Assembly (NCBI GenBank): GCA_047635955.1
Contig: JBLIGW010000027.1
Span: 1-12,217 of the forward strand
Length of the DNA stretch: 12,217 nucleotides
DNA from: WFTC01 sp047635955
Lineage (GTDB): Bacteria; Patescibacteriota; Gracilibacteria; UBA1369; 2-02-FULL-48-14
Direction of reading: 5' to 3'
The position numbers and the translations under genes were made by a program. How positions within the stretch are numbered: position 1 is the first letter of the stretch; each line of letters begins with the position of its first letter. Below the pieces are notes generated by a model. It did not search any database, was not told the origin of the DNA, and saw only the letters and a program-made list of their open reading frames with translations. Below are positions 6,428-11,832 of the stretch, piece after piece.

Positions 6428-8224
6428 ATGATTAGAGTAAACCACTTGTCGAAATACTTTGGAGAGCATGATCTTTTTGAGGATGTAAATTTAAATATTG
6501 GCTCTCGAGAGAAGATTGGTCTTATTGGACGTAATGGTTCCGGGAAAAGTACTTTCCTGAGAATTCTATTAGGAAAAGAAAGTTTCGATGAAGGTTCTAT
6601 TGAGATCCCTTCTCATTTAACAATACAAAGTTTAGAACAACATTTAGACTTCACTGAGCCCACCATTCTAAAACAGGTTTGCCAGGCACTCCCTGCAAAT
6701 GCTTATGGTCAAGAATGGCAAGCTGAATCTATTTTGATGGGGCTTGGCTTCACTAAGGTTGATTTCTCCCGTTCTCCTGAAGAGTTTTCTAGTGGTATGC
6801 AAGTTCGGCTAAGACTCGCTCAAGCGCTTGTTTCCAATGCGGACCTTTTACTTTTAGATGAGCCCACCAACTACTTAGATATTCTTTCGCTTCGATGGCT
6901 AGAACGTTTTCTCAACGGATGGAAAGGTTCTTTTATTTTGGTGACGCATGATCAAACCTTTATGGAGAAAGTGGTCAGCCATGTGGTTGGGATTCACCGA
7001 GGGAAAATGCGAAAGATGCCAGGGACTCCTACAAAAATGATGACTCAAATAAAACGCGAAGAATCTGTCCACGAAAAGACACGAGTAAACCAAGAAAAGA
7101 AATCTGCTAAAACTAAAGAATTCATTAGTAAGTTTCGAGCCGGAGCACGTTCTGCTGGGCTAGTTCAATCTCGAATCAAAGCATTAGATAAACTCAAAAT
7201 TAGTAAAAAACTAGAGAAACTTCCTGACATTAAATTCAATTTCAAATCTCAAGAATTCCGTGGAAGTCAGCTGATGCGAGCCACGAATATTGCTTACTCT
7301 TATGAAGACTCCAATCCCATTATTGAAGCTTTCTCTTTGGCTGTTCGACCCAAAGAACGGATCGCAATCATTGGTCCCAATGGAAAAGGAAAATCTACCC
7401 TTCTCAGACTTCTAGTCCGAGATTTAGAAATACAGAGTGGGAAACTCAAAGTCCATGAGAATATTAAACTTGGTTATTTTGGGCCCAGCCAAGTTCAAGC
7501 TCTGGACCCTCAAAATACGATTCTTGCTGAGTTAATGTCCCTGCCAAAAGCTAAAGAGCAGTTGGTACGTAGTGTTTGTGGCTCCCTGTTATTCACCGGG
7601 AAAACCGTTAAAAAGAAGATTGAGAAACTTTCTGGTGGTGAGCGTAGCCGAGTGGGACTAGCGAAGTTGATTCTTTCAGAAAACAACCTGCTGGTTTTAG
7701 ATGAGCCCACCAATCACTTAGATATGGAATCTTGTCAGGCGCTCACTGAGTCTTTAAAGAACTTCCCAGGAACCATACTTTTTGTGAGTCATGATGAGAA
7801 AATGATCAGTGAACTTGCGACGCGACTTGTTGTTTTTGATTGCGGTCAAATTGAAGTTTTAGAAAAAGAATACGATCAATTCTTAGCCGATGGAGGTTGG
7901 GCTGAGGAAGAGAAATTTCGTCCAAGTGTTCAGAAATCCTCATCAAATAAGGAGGACTATTTAAACAAAAAAGAAAACAATAAACGACTTCGTTTCCTTC
8001 AAAAGGCTCAAAACAAATTAGAAAAGAAACTAACAAAAATGGAAGCAGAACAGGAAATCAATATTGCAAAACTCAGCAAAGCTTACGAAGAAAAGGTTCA
8101 AAAAGACATTCTAGACTATGGGGACAAAGCAAAAAATCTAGCTAAGCTTTTAGAAGCCACTTACAAGGAGATGGAAGCATTCATGGAAGAGGAAGACCTA
8201 CTGGGTAATGGAGGTATTAGCTAA
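6428..8224 (+). CDS. ABC-F family ATPase (ribosome-associated translation factor type)
   Basis: This 598-aa protein has two ATP-binding cassettes and no membrane domain, the ABC-F layout (EttA, Uup, YheS and ribosome-protection relatives). Members bind the ribosomal E site and relieve stalled translation. Cassette 1 has Walker A GRNGSGKST (34-42), signature SSGMQ (121-125), Walker B LLLLDEPTN with catalytic E145, and LVTHD (171-175). Cassette 2 has GPNGKGKST (316-324), signature LSGGE (401-405), LLVLDEPTN with E426, and FVSHD. The charged linker between cassettes (about 200-275) is the P-site tRNA-interaction motif of the family. A Lys/Glu-rich coiled coil fills about 510-595, as in Uup-like members. 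Subfamily and any antibiotic-protection role cannot be decided here. Transcription starts from the symmetric divergent promoter; no Shine-Dalgarno precedes the ATG. Its last 27 nt overlap the 3' end of the opposing gene. Confidence 0.95.
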   Translation: MIRVNHLSKYFGEHDLFEDVNLNIGSREKIGLIGRNGSGKSTFLRILLGKESFDEGSIEIPSHLTIQSLEQHLDFTEPTILKQVCQALPANAYGQEWQAESILMGLGFTKVDFSRSPEEFSSGMQVRLRLAQALVSNADLLLLDEPTNYLDILSLRWLERFLNGWKGSFILVTHDQTFMEKVVSHVVGIHRGKMRKMPGTPTKMMTQIKREESVHEKTRVNQEKKSAKTKEFISKFRAGARSAGLVQSRIKALDKLKISKKLEKLPDIKFNFKSQEFRGSQLMRATNIAYSYEDSNPIIEAFSLAVRPKERIAIIGPNGKGKSTLLRLLVRDLEIQSGKLKVHENIKLGYFGPSQVQALDPQNTILAELMSLPKAKEQLVRSVCGSLLFTGKTVKKKIEKLSGGERSRVGLAKLILSENNLLVLDEPTNHLDMESCQALTESLKNFPGTILFVSHDEKMISELATRLVVFDCGQIEVLEKEYDQFLADGGWAEEEKFRPSVQKSSSNKEDYLNKKENNKRLRFLQKAQNKLEKKLTKMEAEQEINIAKLSKAYEEKVQKDILDYGDKAKNLAKLLEATYKEMEAFMEEEDLLGNGGIS

Positions 8225-9430
8225 AACTTCAGTAGCAATACTTTCGAATTGCTTTGCTTTACCTGAAAGTAAATCTTTAAATTCATGCTGTGAATGCATA
8301 TTTTCAGAAAACATTTCTGTCAGACTTTGATCGCGATGTAAGTCGAAATGCAAACCTGTTTTTTCTCTAAAAGTTGCTAAAGCTTCATTTGGATCTTCTT
8401 CATCATAAAAAATTACCTTAGAGGGGCGATATCCTGTTTTAGTAAAATAAGCCTCCCAATATTCTTGGGAAGAAATAGTTTCAAATGCCAATGGCCTATC
8501 TTCAGTTCGAATGCCTGACTCATCACTTTGATAACATGAACCTGTTTCTGGGTCTACCTTGGCATTAGCCGGAAGAAACAATATCCCCGCCTCTAAAGGC
8601 AAAGTGCCTCTACGATTGTCCTTGCGAATCATCCAAATATCATTTTTATCATCGTCAAGTCTCTCTTTTTTTACATTAAATTTATCCGGAACTTTATGAT
8701 TTTGAGAAGTTAAATTGTATTCAGAAGCAATCATTGCTGCTGGATAAATCATAAAAACTTGATTACCAGTCTCCCCTCCATAATACCAATCAGCAGCATA
8801 ATCAATGGCGGCATGAACCGCGGTTCCATCAGCAAATTCTGAGACGATATATGGGTTTTCTGGAATATTCAATAATTGATCCACTCGATGAGCCTGTGCC
8901 TGTTTTGTTTTATCTCTCGGTGAAATACTCTCCATCTTTTCTGCCACTGAATCTGCTGTCCATGCTCCTTTTGAAATTTGATCATTTACAGATTGAATTT
9001 CTCCAGCTCTTAACATTGCCTCAAAACCATGACTGAAGTCATTTCCACTCAAAGAGTGATGCGATGATCTATCTTTAAAACCATGTCTGCTTATATGCAC
9101 AAGAAAACGAGCAGGAACACGCAAGAGCAAAGCTAGGTATTCTTCCAAATTTAAACTGCTTAAATGCTCTGAGGTGAAATTTTCCTGAATTTCAGCCTTT
9201 GTCAGTTGAGGTCGTTCAAAGTTTTCCAACAATTTATTTCTTAAATTAGCTCTTATGTTTTCTAGCGGTTGATATCTAGCCCTCTCTTCATCAGGCATTG
9301 CCTGAAGTTCAGCTAAAAAGCCTTCCATCTCAACCCTATGCTTAATCAAGTCTGGATTATGCTCAACCCATAAGTCCAACTCTTCCTTAGAGGGGGTAAA
9401 TTCAAACGAAAAGTCTTCTTTTGGTGGCAT
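8198..9430 (-). CDS. Orphan 410-aa protein with possible ADP-ribosyltransferase-like pattern
   Basis: I cannot name this family. It is a soluble, acidic protein without signal peptide or membrane segment. The N-terminal 100 residues look helical and charged. The core contains ARFLVHISRHGFKDRSSHHSL (107-127), then GFEAMLRAGEIQS (135-147), ADWYYGGETGNQVFMIYPAAMIASEYNL (213-240) and LPLEAGILFLPANAKVDPETG (277-297). The combination of an H-x-S/T-R strand, a helix ending in x-G-x-I-x-S and a later E-x-x-ILFxP-x-x-x-x-V strand resembles the H/R and E strands of ADP-ribosyltransferase folds, but this is pattern matching by eye and may be chance. It has its own extended -10 promoter and, unusually for this window, a GAGG motif just before the ATG. 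The 3' end overlaps the ABC-F gene tail-to-tail by 27 nt with no terminator. Confidence 0.8.
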   Translation of the reverse strand: MPPKEDFSFEFTPSKEELDLWVEHNPDLIKHRVEMEGFLAELQAMPDEERARYQPLENIRANLRNKLLENFERPQLTKAEIQENFTSEHLSSLNLEEYLALLLRVPARFLVHISRHGFKDRSSHHSLSGNDFSHGFEAMLRAGEIQSVNDQISKGAWTADSVAEKMESISPRDKTKQAQAHRVDQLLNIPENPYIVSEFADGTAVHAAIDYAADWYYGGETGNQVFMIYPAAMIASEYNLTSQNHKVPDKFNVKKERLDDDKNDIWMIRKDNRRGTLPLEAGILFLPANAKVDPETGSCYQSDESGIRTEDRPLAFETISSQEYWEAYFTKTGYRPSKVIFYDEEDPNEALATFREKTGLHFDLHRDQSLTEMFSENMHSQHEFKDLLSGKAKQFESIATEVLANTSITQ

Positions 9431-9453
9431 ATTCCTCTTTTAAAGCTCTTAAC

Positions 9454-9482
9454 ATTATACCACATTTTTAGGCACTTAAAAA
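9454..9482 (-). promoter_or_regulatory. Extended -10 promoter for the 410-aa orphan
   Basis: On the minus strand, TGGTATAAT (9462-9454) is a perfect extended -10 element. The -35 position (9482-9477, TTTTTA) is weak, as expected for extended -10 promoters. The start near 9447 gives a leader of about 17 nt ending in GAGGAAT before the ATG at 9430. Confidence 0.7.
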
Positions 9483-9500
9483 CCCGACACTAGGCCGGGC
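9478..9500 (-). terminator. Rho-independent terminator after the pilin-like remnant
   Basis: Read on the minus strand, GCCCGGC (9500-9494) pairs with GTCGGGT (9488-9482, two G-T pairs) around a short CTAGT loop and is followed by T residues (9482-9478). It sits just past the stop codon of the truncated pilin-like gene and overlaps the -35 region of the next promoter. Confidence 0.8.
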
Positions 9501-9502
9501 TC

Positions 9503-9742
9503 TTATTGTTCAGGGTCACAAGCTCCAACCGTAAGGTTATCACCTGCACCTCGCATTACGTAGTAATCAGAGTTGGTTGCAGTTCCAGACAATGGATCTA
9601 CTGGTGCTGTTCCAAGGTAAGTCGCACCTATTGCTGAAATATCTGCACAAGCAGCTTCAGTTGTTTGGTCAGTACAAGTTACGTCACACCCAGTGAGTGC
9701 GGTTCCAACAACAAAATACGTACCTGCTAGCAGGTTATCAAA
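9503..9742 (-). pseudogene. C-terminal fragment of a type IV pilin-like protein
   Basis: On the minus strand a frame ending at TAA (9505-9503) encodes about 79 residues resembling the C-terminal globular part of a pilin/pseudopilin from this group. It opens FDNLLAGTYFVVGTAL, contains TGCDVTC with further paired cysteines, then APVDPLSGTATNSDYYVMRG and ends GACDPEQ. The small-residue-rich, Thr/Gly/Ala composition, the PVDP...GT...Y segment and the late disulfide-type cysteines fit secreted pilins. No start codon and no N-terminal prepilin helix are present; upstream of about 9742 the homology stops at the junction with a response-regulator fragment on the other strand. A good terminator follows. 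It may be a true deletion derivative or an assembly join. Family call is by eye. Confidence 0.6.
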
Positions 9743-9863
9743 CCTGGGACAAGACAGTGATATTGAAAAAGCAATGGAACTTGGATCCGTTGACTATTTG
9801 ATCAAAACAGATCTCTCTTTAAAGGAGATTCTTAAGAAAGAAACACAACTCGTAAACAAGTAA
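9735..9863 (+). pseudogene. C-terminal fragment of a CheY-like response regulator
   Basis: The plus strand reads LSNLGQDSDIEKAMELGS, then VDYLIKTDLSLKEILKK to a TAA at 9861-9863, about 42 residues. This matches the last third of a receiver domain: strand 4, helix 4, strand 5 with the invariant lysine (DYLIK) and helix 5. The N-terminal two thirds, including the phosphoacceptor aspartate, are missing because the sequence switches to the pilin-like fragment (opposite strand) at about 9735. There is no start codon or promoter, so it cannot make a working regulator. Response regulators of this single-domain type often sit near type IV pilus genes, which fits the partner fragment. Confidence 0.65.
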
Positions 9864-9894
9864 GTCTACTATCCCCTCTCCAACACCTATAAAC

Positions 9895-9969
9895 ATGACT
9901 GAAACTCTAAAAAATAGCGCCAATCAATTTTTAAAAGACAATTGGACTTTGGTATTGGGAACCATATAA
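9895..9969 (+). pseudogene. Truncated start of an unknown membrane-type gene, 24 codons
   Basis: An ATG 32 nt after the response-regulator stop opens a frame beginning MTETLKNSANQFLKDNW and turning hydrophobic (TLVLGTI) before ending in TAA at 9967-9969. It looks like the cytosolic N-terminus and the first residues of a membrane helix of a longer protein that has been cut off. Its spacing and strand suggest it was the next gene of the operon containing the regulator. The TATAAT at 9965-9970 overlaps the stop codon. Family unknown; it could also be chance. Confidence 0.35.
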
Positions 9970-10078
9970 TAAAATGGCGTTGCTCATGGTTCATCCATGC
10001 TTTAGGTGATTGATGAAGAGTTGAATTTTAATTTATCTACTCATTAATCCACTACTAAAGTACAAAATATTTTAAAAA

Positions 10079-10265
10079 ATGAGTAAAGTTCTTTATGAGA
10101 TAGTCGCAAAAGCTTCTGAACATCCTGAATTTTTGGGCTCCATTATTAAGGATCAAAGGACAAGATTATATTTTCATAAAAGTTGTTCCAGATTGGATGC
10201 GATGCCTGAATCCAGGAAATGACAATATTAATGATAATGAACTATTTGTAGATATCATTGCATAA
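10079..10265 (+). pseudogene. Frameshifted small ORF of unknown family (about 61 residues if joined)
   Basis: From the ATG at 10079 the frame reads MSKVLYEIVAKASEHPEF, then LGSIIKDQ, and becomes implausible until TGA at 10220-10222. One base further along, the next frame reads GQDYIFIKVVPDWMRCLNP, then NDNELFVDIIA to TAA at 10263-10265. Removing one A from the AAA at 10155-10157 joins them into a smooth soluble protein of about 61 residues. This suggests a single-base insertion (pseudogene or sequencing error) or, less likely, programmed +1 frameshifting. The leader is A/T-rich and no Shine-Dalgarno is present. I recognise no family. Confidence 0.35.
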
Positions 10266-10342
10266 TTAGAATGCAAACGGTGCTTTTGGCCAATAATGGA
10301 CCGACTGGCTTAAAGCTTACTCTTACTGAGCATTCTTGAGAC

Positions 10343-10371
10343 TTGCTACTTTAGAGGTTTTGTGATACAAT
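10343..10371 (+). promoter_or_regulatory. Promoter giving an essentially leaderless transcript
   Basis: TTGCTA (10343-10348), exactly 17 nt, then TACAAT (10366-10371) is a good sigma70-type match. The expected start, about 7 nt after the -10 box, coincides with the ATG at 10378, so the mRNA would be leaderless. Confidence 0.55.
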
Positions 10372-10377
10372 TATGTG

Positions 10378-10593
10378 ATGACCTTTGAAAATTCGATCAA
10401 ACTTGCGGGACACATGAGCATAATTCTTTCATTAGTTTTAAGCTCAGTTGCCCCTTAAGTTTTAGTAGCGATAATAGGCCTGGTTATAATATTTCCCAAA
10501 ATATTATGGTCACTGTTAACTCGTTTCAAACGGGCTCGGTGTTTGGAAATAAGTAACAGACAGATTTTCTTTCAAGGTGACTTGATTGCATGA
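10378..10593 (+). pseudogene. Small membrane protein ORF interrupted by one in-frame TAA
   Basis: The frame starts MTFENSIKLAGHMSIILSLV, reaches LSSVAP, meets TAA at 10456-10458, and continues without other stops as VLVAIIGLVIIFPKILWSLL then TRFKRARCLEIS to TGA at 10591-10593. Read through, it would be about 71 codons: a short N-terminus, two hydrophobic segments flanking the stop and a basic C-terminal region, i.e. a small inner-membrane protein. A good promoter ends right at the ATG. The second half keeps membrane-protein character, so the stop looks recent. The truncated 26-residue peptide alone is hydrophobic. Family unknown. An AT-only hairpin (10486-10507) lies in the second half. Confidence 0.4.
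10486..10507. repeat. Perfect 9-bp AT-only inverted repeat
   Basis: ATAATATTT (10486-10494) and AAATATTAT (10499-10507) are exact inverted repeats around CCCA. No T-tract follows, so it is not a terminator. It may be a coincidence of the AT-rich codons for I-I-F-P-K-I-L in the interrupted membrane ORF, or an operator-like site. Confidence 0.6.
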
Positions 10594-10673
10594 AGCCTGA
10601 CCCAGTGATGGTTTAGTATTTACTCTAAGCTCTTATCTGATGCTGAAACCGCTATTAATACTTGAGGGTTTTT

Positions 10674-11348
10674 TTAAATCTCATAAAGTTCCGTGCACGC
10701 ACCAGCCTCAACGCAGTCTTGAAAGGCTGTGAAATATATTTCGTCACCTGCGTAGAGCCACGGATCTGAATTGTAGATCAAAGTCTCATCATCGTACCAA
10801 TCCACCCAAGACTCACAGAAATTCCCCGGGCAGGTCACCAATACATCAAGATTGTATTTATCTTTTTGAATGAGTTTCCCCTCTTCTAAGGTTAAAATGA
10901 AGACCTTTGTACCCTCTGGATAATCATCAGCCAACGACTGGATCACAAAAGCCGTTTTCTCATTACTTTCATTCCAGCCGAGAAAATCTATATTCCAACT
11001 CCAATCCCTCTCATCGGGACGATTCAAAGTCATGAGCGACTCGCTTTCTTCCGTTTGAGTATTAAAAACTTGAATCGACATGTCAGACCAATCAAGGAAC
11101 AGTATCCATTCAAGATCATTCGAGAATGCCCAGTTAGGATCAAAACCTCCTGGACTAATAGAAGAGATTACATTCTGAATTTGCTCAGGGACAGCCAAGA
11201 GCTTCCCCTCCTGATCACGATATTCAAAGAAACCCGTATTCATAGGCTCTTCAGAGGGAGGTTCCTCAAGAATTTGTTCTACTCCTACAGTTACTGCCGG
11301 TGTTTGGCAGGCTAGGAAGAGCAATGTGAGTAAAAGGAGGTATCGCAT
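10674..11348 (-). CDS. Putative exported lipoprotein, 224 aa, unknown function
   Basis: The N-terminus MRYLLLLTLLFLAC is a short, very hydrophobic signal peptide ending in a lipobox-like F-L-A-C, so C14 is the likely lipidated residue after signal peptidase II cleavage. A Pro/Glu-rich linker (about 20-36) precedes a soluble domain. That domain has repeated Trp/Asp-rich strands (PNWAFSNDLEWILFLDWSD, 71-89; RDWSWNIDFLGWNES, 114-128; SWVDWYDDETLIYNSDPW, 180-197) similar in rhythm to beta-propeller or TolB-like blades, but too short for a full propeller. Four further cysteines in two close pairs (C173/C178 and C212/C218) suggest disulfides outside the membrane. No named family is recognised. A TTGACA-type promoter places transcription 1-2 nt before the ATG, so it is probably translated from a leaderless mRNA. 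It has no obvious operon partner. Confidence 0.78.
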   Translation of the reverse strand: MRYLLLLTLLFLACQTPAVTVGVEQILEEPPSEEPMNTGFFEYRDQEGKLLAVPEQIQNVISSISPGGFDPNWAFSNDLEWILFLDWSDMSIQVFNTQTEESESLMTLNRPDERDWSWNIDFLGWNESNEKTAFVIQSLADDYPEGTKVFILTLEEGKLIQKDKYNLDVLVTCPGNFCESWVDWYDDETLIYNSDPWLYAGDEIYFTAFQDCVEAGACTELYEI

Positions 11349-11356
11349 AGGTTTGT

Positions 11357-11384
11357 AGTCTAGTCTTTATTTTGGTCATGTCAA
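11357..11384 (-). promoter_or_regulatory. Promoter for the lipoprotein gene, near-leaderless
   Basis: On the minus strand, a perfect TTGACA (11384-11379), a 16-nt spacer and TAGACT (11362-11357) precede the ATG at 11348. The predicted start near 11350 leaves a leader of at most about 2 nt, too short for any ribosome-binding site. Confidence 0.65.
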
Positions 11385-11438
11385 AATGTCCACATGCCCC
11401 TCGCTTTTGAAGATAATTTGCTGAAAATTGTATTTCTA

Positions 11439-11491
11439 GAAAAGTACACCCCAAGGGTACTTCCTTCAGGGCACGCCCGGGCGTACTTTTC
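11439..11491. repeat. Nested inverted repeat between tRNA-Gly and the lipoprotein gene
   Basis: GAAAAGTAC (11439-11447) pairs exactly with GTACTTTTC (11483-11491). Inside lie a smaller fold, ACCC/GGGT (11448-11451 / 11454-11457 region), and a perfect 12-bp GC-rich palindrome ACGCCCGGGCGT (11473-11484) that competes with the outer stem. There is only a four-T tail on either strand, so it is at best a weak bidirectional terminator for tRNA-Gly transcription. The local GC clamp stands out in AT-rich surroundings. Confidence 0.6.
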
Positions 11492-11555
11492 ACGCTAATT
11501 AAGGCCTTGATAAAGCCATTTCATTGTCAGAAATGATGCTTTCAGCAAAAATGTT

Positions 11556-11630
11556 TGGAGCAAGTAACGAGAATCGAACTCGTGTTTCCGCCTTGGCAAG
11601 GCGGCATAATAGCCACTATACGATACCTGC
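11556..11630 (-). tRNA. tRNA-Gly (GCC), CCA encoded
   Basis: On the minus strand a 75-nt sequence starts GCAGGTA (5' at 11630), pairs with TACTTGC, and carries the anticodon arm CCGCC-TTGCCAA-GGCGG with anticodon GCC. The T arm is ACGAG-TTCGATT-CTCGT. The discriminator is U, the usual glycine identity base, and CCA is encoded at 11556-11558. The D arm is the least regular part (weak GTAT pairing). The anticodon reads GGC and GGU. Confidence 0.93.
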
Positions 11631-11637
11631 GAGTGAA

Positions 11638-11672
11638 GGGTCAGAAAGTATGCAAGCATACTTTCTTGATCC
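11638..11672. repeat. Strong 16-bp hairpin immediately upstream of tRNA-Gly
   Basis: GAAAGTATGC (11644-11653) and GCATACTTTC (11656-11665) are perfectly complementary. The stem extends with GGGTCA/TGATCC (11638-11643 / 11667-11672) after one bulged T, including one G-T pair. It ends 7 nt before the tRNA-Gly 5' base. No T-tract is present on either strand, which argues against a terminator. It would be part of the tRNA precursor if transcription starts further upstream. Confidence 0.8.
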
Positions 11673-11772
11673 GAATGAGAAGGTGAACGAAGTATACCTG
11701 CTCAGTAGCGAGATTTTAATGAAGTATAGGCGTCAAAACAAGGCGGCATTGAAATAGGACTAATTCCTGTGA

Positions 11773-11808
11773 GTCTATATAGACAAAAGCACCTTTTAAG
11801 TGTAGAAT
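11773..11808 (+). promoter_or_regulatory. Promoter with overlapping palindrome for the 113-aa orphan
   Basis: TAGACA (11780-11785), 17 nt, TAGAAT (11803-11808) is a good sigma70-type promoter. The perfect 12-bp palindrome GTCTATATAGAC (11773-11784) covers the -35 box and could be an operator. The start near 11815 leaves a leader of about 18 nt that is A-rich (AAAAAAAA before the ATG) and lacks Shine-Dalgarno. Confidence 0.65.
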
Positions 11809-11832
11809 TCACTACCAACTAACTAAAAAAAA

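Larger units (their letters stand above)
9864..10673. other. 810-bp region without an intact gene (decayed or rearranged)
   Basis: Neither strand contains a long frame here. The region holds the 24-codon gene start at 9895, a promoter-like TTGGAC (9942-9947), 17 nt, TATAAT (9965-9970) not followed by a useful ORF, a frameshifted small ORF at 10079-10265, and a promoter plus interrupted membrane ORF at 10343-10593. Beyond 10594 I see only a weak 5-bp stem (AAACC 10646-10650 / GGTTT 10667-10671) ending in a T-run (10669-10675) that touches the stop of the lipoprotein gene. It is best described as gene remnants between two healthy regions. Confidence 0.6.
11631..11832. other. Structured intergenic region upstream of tRNA-Gly and the last orphan gene
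   Basis: The region contains the hairpin at 11638-11672, a minus-strand TATACT (11696-11691) that could start the tRNA-Gly precursor near 11684, two copies of GAAGTATA (11689-11696, 11721-11728), short words shared with tRNA-Gly (ATACCTGC 11694-11701; CAAGGCGGCAT 11739-11749), and the plus-strand promoter at 11780-11808. No gene is seen; a frame crossing it reads through tRNA-Gly and is spurious. Confidence 0.55.

Noticed and set aside
6428..8224. ABC transporter ATPase subunit
   Set aside because: Two cassettes with an ABC-F linker, a C-terminal coiled coil and no permease partner nearby point to a ribosome-acting ABC-F protein instead.
9501..9742. Intact pilin gene with alternative start
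   Set aside because: The minus frame has no usable start codon and no prepilin helix before it meets a stop near 9790; the sequence beyond 9746 reads as a response regulator on the other strand.
11551..11556. TGCTTTCAGCA-type stem beside tRNA-Gly considered as its terminator
   Set aside because: The A/T run lies on the wrong side of the stem for minus-strand termination, and the stem is only 4 bp.
11524..11757. 77-codon plus-strand frame crossing tRNA-Gly
   Set aside because: It reads antisense through tRNA-Gly and the hairpin; the NENRTRVSALARRHNSH-type stretch is the familiar false translation of a tRNA complement.
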